Of a stretch of DNA of 64,000 nt, positions 45,776-53,966 are shown piece by piece. Within the stretch, counting starts at the first letter, position 1; each line of letters begins with the position of its first letter. Under the pieces are notes generated by a model, which worked only from the letters and a program-made list of their open reading frames with translations, did no database searches and had not been told where the DNA came from. The position numbers and the translations under genes were made by a program. This stretch comes from Alphaproteobacteria bacterium (GTDB taxonomy: Bacteria; Pseudomonadota; Alphaproteobacteria; Micavibrionales; Micavibrionaceae), in assembly GCA_017302165.1 (NCBI GenBank), contig JAFLCW010000003.1, positions 62,001 through 126,000 of the forward strand, read 5' to 3'.

Positions 45776-46522
45776 ATGACCCTAAAACTCCCCAAAGTTA
45801 TCGGACACAGAGGCGCGGCAGGATACGCACCGGAAAACACGATTGCCTCTATCCGAGCCGCCGCAGACCTTGGGGTCAAGTGGGTCGAACTGGATGTGAA
45901 ACTGACGAAAGATAACATACCGATCATCTTTCATGATGATGATCTTATACGTACCACAGGCGTGGCAGGGCTTGTGGCTCAAACATCTTATGCGGATATC
46001 TGTGAACTGGACGCCGGGAGCTGGTACGCAGAGAGTTTTATTGGCACCCCCATCCCAACCCTTGAAGAGGTTTTGGATGTACTTTTTGAACTGGATCTGG
46101 GGTTAAACCTTGAAATCAAACCCTGTCCCGGCCGCGAAAAAGACACGGCCGAAATTGCGATCGATTATCTATCCCGCATATGGGATGAACGGGACAATCT
46201 TTTAATTTCATCGTTTCAACATGTCTCGCTTGAGGCGGCACGGGATTTAGCCCCTGACATGGCGCGGGGATATTTGATCGGCGGCAGTTTGCCGGATAAC
46301 TGGCAAGAGATGGCTGATTATCTTGAAGCCAGCACAATCAATATCGGAAGCCGTCTGGTGACACCAGATATCGTTGAACAGGTGATGGATTCAGGCCGCC
46401 CGTTGTTGGTCTATACCGTCAATGACGCAATGGAAGCACGGCGTTTTCAGCAAATGGGTGTCGATGGATTTTTTTCAGATATGCCAGATGTCATTTTAGA
46501 AAATCTGGTGAAATCACATTAA
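45776..46522 (+). CDS. ugpQ: Glycerophosphodiester phosphodiesterase
   Basis: GDPD-family TIM-barrel enzyme that splits glycerophosphodiesters into glycerol-3-phosphate and an alcohol. 248 residues with the metal and catalytic motif VIGHRGAAGYAPENT near 8, ELDVKLTKDNIPIIFHDD near 41 and LNLEIKPCPGR near 109. No signal peptide, so cytoplasmic UgpQ type. Its G3P product could feed GlpD further along. An AAGGA site precedes ATG 45776. Confidence 0.92.
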   Translation: MTLKLPKVIGHRGAAGYAPENTIASIRAAADLGVKWVELDVKLTKDNIPIIFHDDDLIRTTGVAGLVAQTSYADICELDAGSWYAESFIGTPIPTLEEVLDVLFELDLGLNLEIKPCPGREKDTAEIAIDYLSRIWDERDNLLISSFQHVSLEAARDLAPDMARGYLIGGSLPDNWQEMADYLEASTINIGSRLVTPDIVEQVMDSGRPLLVYTVNDAMEARRFQQMGVDGFFSDMPDVILENLVKSH

Positions 46523-46537
46523 ACAGGCGTAAAAAAT

Positions 46538-47806
46538 TTAACCCGCGCACCGTTCAACCTGTGCGCCGACGGCACCCAATTTACTCACGATATTCTCATA
46601 TCCGCGTTCCAGATGGTAAATCCGGTTCACATAAGTTTCACCGTCTGCCACCAGTCCCGCCAGCACCAGCGCGACAGAGGCGCGTAAGTCGGTCGCCATT
46701 ACTTCGGCACCTTTGAGGTGTGACACCCCCCGTACCAGTGCAGAATGCCCGTGTACGGTGATGTCAGCCCCCATCCGGCAGAGTTCGGGGACGTGCATGA
46801 ATCGGTTTTCAAACACCGTTTCCGTGACCATCCCTGCCCCTTGGCACATCGTCAGCATGGCCATGAATTGCGCCTGAAGATCGGTAGCAAAACCCGGGTA
46901 AGGTTCGGTCATGATGTCCACGCCTTTGAGGTGTGAATCCTGACGGCGCACCAGAACATCATCACCCTCAGACGTTATTTCTACCCCCGCCAACTGAAGG
47001 GGAGCAATTAAGGCTGATAAAAAATCTGTGCGTGTATGACGAAGACGAACTTCCCCGCCCGCAAGCCCCACGGCACACATATAAGTGCCAGTTTCAATCC
47101 GGTCCGGAACGACATCATGTGTCGCCCCCTGAAGCGCAGAGACGCCCTGAATACGGATTTCAGGGGTGCCCAGACCTTCGATTTTGGCACCCATGGCGAT
47201 CAAGGCCATGCCTTGATCGACAATTTCAGGCTCTCGTGCGGCGTTTTTTAAGACCGTCTCGCCCTTGGCCAACGTCGCCGCCATCATCAGGTTTTCGGTG
47301 GCTCCTACCGAAACTTTGGGGAAAATAATCTCTGCCCCCTTCAAGCCGCCTTTCGGGGCTTTGGCCTTGATATATCCGGCTTCGATGTCGATATCCGCCC
47401 CCATCGCCTTGAGAGCCATAATGTGAAGATCCACCGGGCGTGTCCCAATCGCACAGCCGCCGGGTAAGGAAACTTCGGCCACACCATGACGTGCCAGTAA
47501 AGGCCCCAGCACAATCACACTGGCACGCATCTTCCGCACCAGATCATAGGGGGCAACATGCGACATGATGTTTTTTGCCTGAAGAACGGCCACCCCATCT
47601 TCCCGGAGTCCCACCGTCACACCAATATGTTCCAACAATTGAGAGAGTGTTTTCACATCCCCCAATGTCGCCGGCATATTTCCCAGTTGCAGGGGCTGAT
47701 CCGTCAACAAAGCCGCACACATATGTTTCAAGGCGGCATTCTTGGCGCCGCTGATCCGGATGTCACCTTTCAGTCGGTGACCCCCTGTGATCTTAAGTTT
47801 ATCCAT
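46538..47806 (-). CDS. murA: UDP-N-acetylglucosamine 1-carboxyvinyltransferase
   Basis: First committed step of peptidoglycan synthesis: transfers enolpyruvate to UDP-GlcNAc. 422 residues with GGHRLKGDIRISGAKNAAL at the start, the catalytic Cys in LPGGCAIGTRPVDLH near 118 (fosfomycin target) and the DLRASVALVLAGL end. ATG at 47806 matches family length; the open frame further up lies in dcd and is not coding. It follows dcd after a 55-base gap. Confidence 0.96.
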   Translation of the reverse strand: MDKLKITGGHRLKGDIRISGAKNAALKHMCAALLTDQPLQLGNMPATLGDVKTLSQLLEHIGVTVGLREDGVAVLQAKNIMSHVAPYDLVRKMRASVIVLGPLLARHGVAEVSLPGGCAIGTRPVDLHIMALKAMGADIDIEAGYIKAKAPKGGLKGAEIIFPKVSVGATENLMMAATLAKGETVLKNAAREPEIVDQGMALIAMGAKIEGLGTPEIRIQGVSALQGATHDVVPDRIETGTYMCAVGLAGGEVRLRHTRTDFLSALIAPLQLAGVEITSEGDDVLVRRQDSHLKGVDIMTEPYPGFATDLQAQFMAMLTMCQGAGMVTETVFENRFMHVPELCRMGADITVHGHSALVRGVSHLKGAEVMATDLRASVALVLAGLVADGETYVNRIYHLERGYENIVSKLGAVGAQVERCAG

Positions 47807-47861
47807 GCCCGAAGGTCTGGAGTCTGTTTGAGGCAGAGTCACCACGTTATCGGGCGTTTCT

Positions 47862-48467
47862 TTATAGTTTAGGGAGTGTGACACCGCGTTGCCCCATATA
47901 TTTTCCGGCGCGATCCGCATAGCTGATCTCACACGGGGTTGATCCTTTGAAAAACAGAAACTGCGCGATACCTTCGTTCGCATAAACCTTGGCCGGAAGC
48001 GGTGTGGTGTTGGAAATTTCAAGCGTGACGTGACCTTCCCATCCCGGCTCCAGCGGGGTGACATTCACAATCAACCCGCATCTGGCATAGGTGGATTTAC
48101 CCAGACAAATAACCAACACATCTTTGGGGATGCAGAAATATTCAACCGAGCGCGTCAGGGCAAAAGAATTCGGCGGAATGATACAAACGTCCGTATGACG
48201 ATCCACAAAACTGGCCGGTGAGAAATTTTTGGGATCGACAATCGCATTATCGACATTCGTGAAAATTTTAAATTCCGGCGAACACCGCGCATCATACCCA
48301 TACGATGACAGGCCATAGGAAATAACACCGTCTCGCGTTTGTTTTTCGACGAACGGATCAATCATCCCGTGATGAAGCGCGAGATCGCGGATCTGCGTAT
48401 CCGACAGAATGCCGGGTGCCGCTGTAGCGTACGCCATATCATCATTGACCGGATGCGTTTTTGCCAT
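47862..48467 (-). CDS. dcd: dCTP deaminase
   Basis: Converts dCTP to dUTP for thymidylate synthesis. 201 residues with [15 protein letters not shown] near 50, the [23 protein letters not shown] core near 123 holding the catalytic Glu, and [24 protein letters not shown] at the end, the trimer-type Dcd pattern. The start could also be Met 11 (MAYATAAPG). It overlaps the small upstream gene by 26 bases. Confidence 0.95.
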   Translation of the reverse strand: MAKTHPVNDDMAYATAAPGILSDTQIRDLALHHGMIDPFVEKQTRDGVISYGLSSYGYDARCSPEFKIFTNVDNAIVDPKNFSPASFVDRHTDVCIIPPNSFALTRSVEYFCIPKDVLVICLGKSTYARCGLIVNVTPLEPGWEGHVTLEISNTTPLPAKVYANEGIAQFLFFKGSTPCEISYADRAGKYMGQRGVTLPKL

Positions 48468-48606
48468 GATCGTCTTTCTGTCTTTCCGTTGCCTGAATCT
48501 TTCTTTTTTTCAGGTTTTCCCGAAGCGCATCGGCCCGGTCTTTTTCCGTCGAGGGACGAGACATACCCTTATCCAGGGGTGTTTGGGGCTGTTTTTGACC
48601 GGACAT
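48442..48606 (-). CDS. Small basic protein of unknown function upstream of dcd
   Basis: 54 residues, very polar, with a core [21 protein letters not shown]. Similar short proteins with an [12 protein letters not shown] pattern occur in many alphaproteobacteria, from memory; none has a known function. ATG at 48606 is chosen since a longer frame runs into tRNA-Thr in antisense. Translation is coupled to dcd. Confidence 0.6.
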   Translation of the reverse strand: MSGQKQPQTPLDKGMSRPSTEKDRADALRENLKKRKIQATERQKDDHGKNASGQ

Positions 48607-48650
48607 CACATTATTTTCCTGAAAACAAGGAACTATAGACGAAAAGAGCC

Positions 48651-48679
48651 TTGAGAAGCCAGTGTTTTTATTGTATTCA
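48651..48679 (+). promoter_or_regulatory. Promoter of tRNA-Thr
   Basis: TTGAGA at 48651-48656, a 17-base spacer and TATTCA at 48674-48679; the predicted start is about 20 bases before the mature tRNA. Confidence 0.55.
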
Positions 48680-48705
48680 CGCTTCCACGAGGGCTTTTTA
48701 CCCCC

Positions 48706-48780
<75 letters not shown>

Positions 48781-48799
48781 TTTTATTTATCTCCATTCA

Positions 48800-50101
48800 C
48801 TAAACCACCACGAGCTGGGCATTATGAATTTTGATCTGGCCGTTCACAGTCTGGCCAGTTGTTGTGACCATTTCGGCATTCAGACGACCATCCAGATAGG
48901 TTGTACCCGCCGGTACGGTCATGGTAGGCGACCTTAAGATAAAACGCCTCCCGGTATTTTGGGTGAAAGATTTCATTTCTGCCCACGGCCCTACATCCGT
49001 GGTGTTACGACGGTCAAAGCCAATGGATAACTCCGCTGTATTCCGAAGTTCTGCCGACAAATTATACCATATGCCGGTACCCGTATTTTCCTGAAGCACA
49101 CTCACCTCAATCTCAAAATAGGCGGTCTTACCCACCAGATCGGCGGCGGTGTGACGTTGAAAAATTCGGCGGGTTAACGTCATCGCGGTGTTAGCCGTCA
49201 AGGTCATGATCTGCTTGCCATCCGTATCTTTGGACAAAGTGGCATTGGCCGATGCCCCCCCAGACCCAGATGTCTGCCAGTTTGTCGCCAGAACACCGGT
49301 AAAAAAAGAACCTGAAACCGTGCCCCCCGTCCCCGACATATCGGTATTTGTAAAACGGTTTTGAGGCGAGAGTGAAAACGCATTCAGCGTATATCGGGCA
49401 CGCAAAACATCATACGCCCGAAACCCCATCCAATAGGCGCCGATATGATTAGGATGAAGGCCGTCATAGGTGTAATTCACTTTGGGCTCATCACTCCCGT
49501 TATTCCAGTCCGGATAATAATCCACGACCCATATCTGTGCCGAGGCCTTGTTGCGTATCCATGTATTGATTTCCTGAATGGCACGTTTCCCTTGGGTGAT
49601 TTGTTCTGCCGTGGCCGACCCCCAGAAAGATCGTGGTGCCACGACAAACGCCATTACGGGAATGTTCAACGTGTTGTTGATATAGGTATAAATTGTTTGA
49701 AGGTTATTTTGAACGGACGTGATGATGTTATTGGTATAGCTCACCAATGCCGCGCCCGCACCCCCGAGTGACACTGTCGACACATCGTTTGTTCCCCCAA
49801 GTACCGCACAAATATGTCCCCCCAAACCATTCAATGAGGATAGACGCGCTACCATTTGCGCCGTGCTATCACCTGAGACACCTTTATTCTCCACAAAATC
49901 AAATTTTACACGCTGACCCATCATCGCGTTCATCATCACCAGATATCCATACATTTCGTTCCGTGCCGCCACGCCGTGATTTTGAAAGGTGATGCTATCG
50001 CCGATCGCGACGAGCGTCCGGGGTGCCGAATCCAGTGCCGCCGCCGCTGTGACACGACGGCGGGCGCGCGTTAATCCAAGGCCTAGTCCAAATTGATTCA
50101 T
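48800..50101 (-). CDS. Orphan SGNH/GDSL hydrolase with C-terminal beta domain, phage-like
   Basis: 433 residues. The SGNH domain (about 27-240) has block I VAIGDSITF, block III LGGTNDVS and the catalytic Asp-His in DGLHPNHIG. The C-terminal 180 residues are Thr/Asn/Gly-rich and beta-like (AADLVGKTAYFEIEVSV), as in carbohydrate-binding or tail-fibre modules. There is no signal peptide; the start MNQFGLGLGLTRARRRV recalls phage structural proteins. AGGAG precedes three tandem ATG codons; the third (50101) has the best spacing. Its position next to a tRNA, with its own repressed-looking promoter, suggests phage origin. Function (esterase, sugar deacetylase) is not known. Confidence 0.75.
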   Translation of the reverse strand: MNQFGLGLGLTRARRRVTAAAALDSAPRTLVAIGDSITFQNHGVAARNEMYGYLVMMNAMMGQRVKFDFVENKGVSGDSTAQMVARLSSLNGLGGHICAVLGGTNDVSTVSLGGAGAALVSYTNNIITSVQNNLQTIYTYINNTLNIPVMAFVVAPRSFWGSATAEQITQGKRAIQEINTWIRNKASAQIWVVDYYPDWNNGSDEPKVNYTYDGLHPNHIGAYWMGFRAYDVLRARYTLNAFSLSPQNRFTNTDMSGTGGTVSGSFFTGVLATNWQTSGSGGASANATLSKDTDGKQIMTLTANTAMTLTRRIFQRHTAADLVGKTAYFEIEVSVLQENTGTGIWYNLSAELRNTAELSIGFDRRNTTDVGPWAEMKSFTQNTGRRFILRSPTMTVPAGTTYLDGRLNAEMVTTTGQTVNGQIKIHNAQLVVV

Positions 50102-50127
50102 CATCATTCTCCTGAAGATAGCGGCAT

Positions 50128-50164
50128 AAAAAAAGCCACAGCAGGCGCAAGGCACAACTGTGGC
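50128..50164 (-). terminator. Terminator-like hairpin in the SGNH gene leader
   Basis: On minus GCCACAG (50164-50158) pairs with CTGTGGC (50141-50135), then seven T (50134-50128). It begins about seven bases after the predicted transcription start and ends 27 bases before the gene, so it should stop most transcripts. The loop holds the GTGCCTTGCG motif. Confidence 0.75.
50146..50155 (-). repeat. Leader motif GTGCCTTGCG, copy 3
   Basis: Minus-strand decamer in the loop of the leader hairpin, 44 bases before the SGNH ATG. Confidence 0.5.
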
Positions 50165-50168
50165 GTAA

Positions 50169-50206
50169 TATAGGAAGATAATCCTATACTTTCACCTGAA
50201 AGTCAA
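50169..50206 (-). promoter_or_regulatory. Promoter with two nested palindromic operators for the SGNH gene
   Basis: TTGACT (50206-50201), a 17-base spacer and GATTAT (50183-50178) on minus. ACTTTCA-GG-TGAAAGT (50203-50188) is a perfect dyad filling the spacer, and TATAGGA-N6-TCCTATA (50188-50169) spans the -10. Both could be bound by dimeric repressors of the XRE type. Confidence 0.7.
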
Positions 50207-50256
50207 GCTTTTTTCAAACCTGCCCCCTCGCGTTTCCGCGCCGCCTATAGTAAGCA

Positions 50257-50913
50257 ATGTCGATGGCCGATATATTGACCCTCGCCGTGCCCAAAGGGCG
50301 CATTTTAAAGGAACTGACCCCCGTCCTGTCGCGGGCGGGCATTGAACCGGAAGATGCGTTTTATGACGATTCGTCACGTCAGTTGATGTTTGCCACCCGT
50401 CACCCATCCTTAAGGATCATCCGTGTTCGATCATTTGATGTCGCGACATTTACAGCTTTTGGCGCGGCACAGTTAGGGATCGCGGGATCAGATGTGATCG
50501 AAGAATTTTCGTACCCTGAATTATATGCGCCTGTTGATTTAAAAATCGGACAGTGCCGGTTATCTGTAGCGGTGAAAGATGAAGATCAAGCGCATGACAA
50601 CCCTGCCCGGTGGAGCCATATTCGCGTAGCCACCAAATATCCCCGTTTAACCCAGCGCCATTTTGCCCGGCGCGGCGTGCAAACAGAATGTATTGAATTA
50701 TCAGGAGCCATGGAACTGGCGCCGGTATTGGGATTATCCCGGCGCATTGTCGATCTGGTTTCATCCGGTGCCACGTTAAAAGCCAATGGATTAACGGAAA
50801 TTGAAAAGATCATGGAGGTGTCGTCACGCCTGATCGTCAGCCGTCAGGCCATGAAAACACACCCACAGGACATGCAGGATTGGATTAATCGTTTTCAATT
50901 GGCGGCTGTGTAA
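50257..50913 (+). CDS. hisG: ATP phosphoribosyltransferase, short form
   Basis: First step of histidine synthesis: joins ATP and PRPP. 218 residues, so the short HisG_S type that needs HisZ for activity and feedback control (HisZ is not in this window). Motifs: [12 protein letters not shown] at the start, [14 protein letters not shown] near 70 and the PRPP loop [13 protein letters not shown] near 167. Often hisD follows; here UPF0262 does. Confidence 0.93.
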   Translation: MSMADILTLAVPKGRILKELTPVLSRAGIEPEDAFYDDSSRQLMFATRHPSLRIIRVRSFDVATFTAFGAAQLGIAGSDVIEEFSYPELYAPVDLKIGQCRLSVAVKDEDQAHDNPARWSHIRVATKYPRLTQRHFARRGVQTECIELSGAMELAPVLGLSRRIVDLVSSGATLKANGLTEIEKIMEVSSRLIVSRQAMKTHPQDMQDWINRFQLAAV

Positions 50914-50919
50914 GATCCG

Positions 50920-51390
50920 ATGACATCATCTGATCTGGTGATAATTGATTTGGTTTTTGCCCAAGATGATGATCGTATCTTGACCCCAGAGCAATCTACC
51001 GCCGTTTCAGATTTAATCCGCGAGAGTGTTTTCAAGCCCGTTCAAGGCCTTGATCCCCCCTATCGCCTGCGGATGATATCCACGCCGCATCATATCATGA
51101 TGGATGTCCGGAATACCATTGACGATGAGGTTTTATCATTTGGGATATCGATGGGACCTTATCGAAAGATAATCAAAGATTATTTTTTGATGATCGAGAG
51201 TTACGAGCATGCCAGGGCGGGCGGGAACCGCGCACGGCTCGAGGCCATCGATATGGGTCGCCGCGGTCTGCATGACGAAGCGGCACAGCTCATTCAAGAA
51301 CGCCTAAAAGACAAAGTCATCATAGATCACCCCACCGCCCGGCGTTTTTTTACCCTGATGTGTGCCCTCTGGCGGGTATCACGCCGCTGA
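50920..51390 (+). CDS. UPF0262 family protein
   Basis: 156 residues. The family core is visible: FKPVQGLDPPYRLRM, MGPYRKIIKDYFLMIESYEHA, and EAIDMGRRGLHDEAAQLIQE. The family is nearly confined to alphaproteobacteria and usually lies next to hisD and infA; its function is unknown. It starts seven bases after hisG. A weak CCCC-TTTA-GGGG hairpin follows. Confidence 0.88.
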   Translation: MTSSDLVIIDLVFAQDDDRILTPEQSTAVSDLIRESVFKPVQGLDPPYRLRMISTPHHIMMDVRNTIDDEVLSFGISMGPYRKIIKDYFLMIESYEHARAGGNRARLEAIDMGRRGLHDEAAQLIQERLKDKVIIDHPTARRFFTLMCALWRVSRR

Positions 51391-51407
51391 TAACCCCCTT
51401 TAGGGGA

Positions 51408-51436
51408 TTGATTTAACGTCTATATCTGGGTATATA
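51408..51436 (+). promoter_or_regulatory. Promoter of infA
   Basis: TTGATT at 51408-51413, a 17-base spacer, TATATA at 51431-51436; leader of about 25 bases to infA. Confidence 0.65.
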
Positions 51437-51467
51437 GACCCATTCTAACCTGAAATTAAAGGCACCT

Positions 51468-51686
51468 ATGGCCAAAGAAGACCTTATTGAATTTAAAGGC
51501 GTTGTCACAGAAATTCTGCCCAACGCGATGTTTCGTGTGCGCCTTGAAAACGGCCATGAAATCTTAGGCCATGCCGCCGGTAAAATGCGCAAGCACAGAA
51601 TTCGGGTGCTTCAGGGAGACACGGTCGTGGTGGAAATGACGCCTTATGACCTGACCAAAGGCCGGATTATTTTCCGCGAAAAGTAG
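51468..51686 (+). CDS. infA: Translation initiation factor IF-1
   Basis: 72 residues, the exact family length, an S1-like OB fold: [42 protein letters not shown], and [15 protein letters not shown]. It occupies the ribosomal A site during initiation. Confidence 0.98.
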   Translation: MAKEDLIEFKGVVTEILPNAMFRVRLENGHEILGHAAGKMRKHRIRVLQGDTVVVEMTPYDLTKGRIIFREK

Positions 51687-51762
51687 ACATCTAAAAATAC
51701 CCCCCTTTTCCTTCGCGTGAATGAATTGCCACGTTTGGCCAAGACCGCTAGGCTATGGCACT

Positions 51763-52362
51763 ATGATCCAAGATAAATATATTCCGCTTATTCTGGCTTC
51801 GGCCTCACCCCGCCGAAGAGAATTGCTGGCGGATTCGGGCATTATTCCAGACATCATCCAGCCTTCGGATATGGACGAGACGCCCCTGAAGGGGGAAAAG
51901 CCTTTGGCCTTGGTCAAACGGCTCGCAGAAGCCAAAGCCCGTCTTGTTCACCGCGCGGGTCATTTTACCTTAGGGGCGGATACGATGGTGATCTGCGGGC
52001 AACGCTTGCTGGGAAAGCCCGGCGACGTACTTGAAGCCAGAGCCTTTCTTCATCGTTTATCCGGCCGGCGTCATCGTGTGATCAGCGGCATATGCGTCAT
52101 CGCGCCCTCAGGCCGGCATATCTGTAAGACGGTAACCAGCCTTATTCAGTTTAAAAAATTAAGCCCGCAGGACATCAACGATTATATCGCCAGCCGGGAA
52201 TGGGAAGGCAAAGCCGGGGGATACGCCATCCAAGGACGTGCCGGTGCCTTTGTCAAATTCATGTCCGGGTCTTTTACCAACGTGGTGGGATTACCGGTTT
52301 ATGATACGATCAATGCCTTAACCGGACTGGGATATCGTCCGAAACATACGCCCAAGGAATAA
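51763..52362 (+). CDS. maf: Maf-family nucleotide pyrophosphatase
   Basis: 199 residues from ATG 51763. The signature LASASPRRRELL lies near 10, with GEKPLALVKRLAEAKA and LGADTMVICGQRLLGKPGD following, and the GKAGGYAIQGRAG segment. Maf proteins hydrolyse dTTP, UTP or modified NTPs to limit misincorporation or division. It sits between infA and rng, as in relatives. Confidence 0.93.
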   Translation: MIQDKYIPLILASASPRRRELLADSGIIPDIIQPSDMDETPLKGEKPLALVKRLAEAKARLVHRAGHFTLGADTMVICGQRLLGKPGDVLEARAFLHRLSGRRHRVISGICVIAPSGRHICKTVTSLIQFKKLSPQDINDYIASREWEGKAGGYAIQGRAGAFVKFMSGSFTNVVGLPVYDTINALTGLGYRPKHTPKE

Positions 52363-52366
52363 GAAG

Positions 52367-53590
52367 TTGGATATTCTGATCGAAGAACTGGATGATGGGT
52401 TATGGGTTGCCGCCACCGAAAACGGGCGGGTGACGGGTCTTGAAATTGATCCTGCGCGCGAGGCTGTTCGCTGGGGCGGGATATATTGGGGACGTGTCAT
52501 GAAAATTGATACGGCCATGGATTGTGCCTTTATTGATCTGGATGGGGAAAATGTCGGCCTACTTCATAATGCCGATGTCCGGATTTTTGATTCCAAAGGC
52601 CGTGTCAAAAAAGGCGGTGACGTTGCCATCGGGAAGTTAATTGAACCGGGGCAGATGATCGGGGTTCAAGCCAAAAGCGGATATTTACCCAAAGACGATG
52701 ATGATCTAACGCCCGAAGATAAAACCGCGCGAGTCAGCATGGATATCACGCTCCCGGGACGATATCTGATTTATTCCCCGGTCATGACCGAAAATCGTGT
52801 GTCATCACGTGTAAAGGATGGACGATTAAAAAAACAACTTTTGAAAATGCTGGAATCTATCGACGGGATGCAGGGATGCATTTTGCGGTCATCAGCCGTG
52901 GGCATGCAAACAGATATCCTGATCCGTGAAGCCCATATTCTGAAGAACATATGGACAGAAGTTCAAGGGTTTTTCGATGGCGGCGGGGCCTCGTTGATCA
53001 TGGATGGCCCGGATGCCATCCAACGTACGCTCAGTGATCTGGCTGGTGAACGCATCCAGCGTATCGAAGTGGTCACCATGGAGCGTTTTGAACAGGCCGA
53101 AGAATGGTGTGAAATTTTTGCCCCGGATCTGGTCACCAAAATCGAACCGATTGAACTCAAAGACCCTAATGCGGAATTGGCCTTGTTTGATTACCGTGAC
53201 ATCATGGATCAAATTGAAAGCCTCTCAGTGCCGTATGTTGTTATGCCCGAAGGCGGAAGCCTGATCATCCAGAAAACATCCGCGCTGACGGCCATTGACG
53301 TCAACCGCGGGAATGACCGCCGCAGTGCCCTCGATATCAACCTGACCGCCGCTCAGGAAATTGGCCGACATCTTCGCCTTCGTAATCTAGGGGGTATTAT
53401 CACGATCGATTTTTTAAAAATCACGGATAAGAAACAGCGCGCCCTTTTGCTGGAAGCTCTGGCGACCGCTTTTGCCTATGACCCCTGCACAGTACAAATT
53501 CATGGATTTACGCCGCTCGGGCTGATTGAACTCACCCGGCAACGCCGCTCCCCCTCGCTTCAGGATCGTCTGGACAGCGCCCTGAATTAA
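52367..53590 (+). CDS. rng: Ribonuclease E/G family protein (RNase G-type)
   Basis: 407 residues, shorter than E. coli RNase G. Visible parts: an S1-like start (WGGIYWGRVMKIDTAMDCAF), a 5' sensor region, and the catalytic DNase I-like domain with the metal-binding aspartates in SALTAIDVNRGNDRR and FLKITDKKQRALL. It cuts single-stranded RNA in rRNA processing and mRNA decay. TTG at 52367 is the start, five bases after maf. YacG, a usual next gene, is missing. Confidence 0.9.
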   Translation: MDILIEELDDGLWVAATENGRVTGLEIDPAREAVRWGGIYWGRVMKIDTAMDCAFIDLDGENVGLLHNADVRIFDSKGRVKKGGDVAIGKLIEPGQMIGVQAKSGYLPKDDDDLTPEDKTARVSMDITLPGRYLIYSPVMTENRVSSRVKDGRLKKQLLKMLESIDGMQGCILRSSAVGMQTDILIREAHILKNIWTEVQGFFDGGGASLIMDGPDAIQRTLSDLAGERIQRIEVVTMERFEQAEEWCEIFAPDLVTKIEPIELKDPNAELALFDYRDIMDQIESLSVPYVVMPEGGSLIIQKTSALTAIDVNRGNDRRSALDINLTAAQEIGRHLRLRNLGGIITIDFLKITDKKQRALLLEALATAFAYDPCTVQIHGFTPLGLIELTRQRRSPSLQDRLDSALN

Positions 53591-53621
53591 ACGGCAGGGA
53601 AATTTAAGCGGTTTTAACCCC

Positions 53622-53650
53622 TAGACAGGCGGGGGGCTTTCTTTTATAAC
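53622..53650 (+). promoter_or_regulatory. Promoter of tRNA-Phe
   Basis: TAGACA at 53622-53627 (five of six consensus bases), a 17-base spacer and TATAAC at 53645-53650, 27 bases before the tRNA. Confidence 0.6.
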
Positions 53651-53676
53651 GCCTACACCGATCTTGTTTATGGCAT

Positions 53677-53752
53677 GCCTAGGTAGCTCAGTCGGTAGAG
53701 CAAACGACTGAAAATCGTTGTGTCGCCGGTTCGATTCCGGCCCTGGGCACCA
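53677..53752 (+). tRNA. tRNA-Phe(GAA)
   Basis: A 76-nt cloverleaf with encoded CCA: acceptor GCCTAGG/CCTGGGC, D-arm AGCTCAGTCGGTAGAGC, anticodon loop CTGAAAA (anticodon GAA) and T-loop GGTTCGATTCC. Confidence 0.97.
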
Positions 53753-53934
53753 TTTTTCTCTTCAAAACAATCACCTAATGAATGTTGAGCTCTCCTTACC
53801 TCACAAACCCATAAGATTGGCACTAGATTAGTTATGTCTAAATGTAGATCGTCCCAATTCCCCTCCTCGCTGAACTGAATCGTCCGGCAAAAAGACACTC
53901 CGGACATATGAAGAAATAAGTTAATATAACGCGT

Positions 53935-53950
53935 TATAATAATCATACGA
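53935..53950 (+). promoter_or_regulatory. Palindromic -10 region of glk
   Basis: A 14-bp perfect palindrome TATAACGCGTTATA (53935-53948) overlaps a perfect TATAAT (53945-53950), 17 bases before the glk ATG. No clear -35. A dimeric repressor could bind here. A GTCCGG/CCGGAC dyad lies at 53882-53905. The rest of 53753-53934 shows nothing else. Confidence 0.5.
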
Positions 53951-53966
53951 GATTTTTGAAAACGCC

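Noticed and set aside
47807..48064. N-terminal extension of MurA
   Set aside because: It overlaps dcd in another frame and would exceed the family length by 86 residues.
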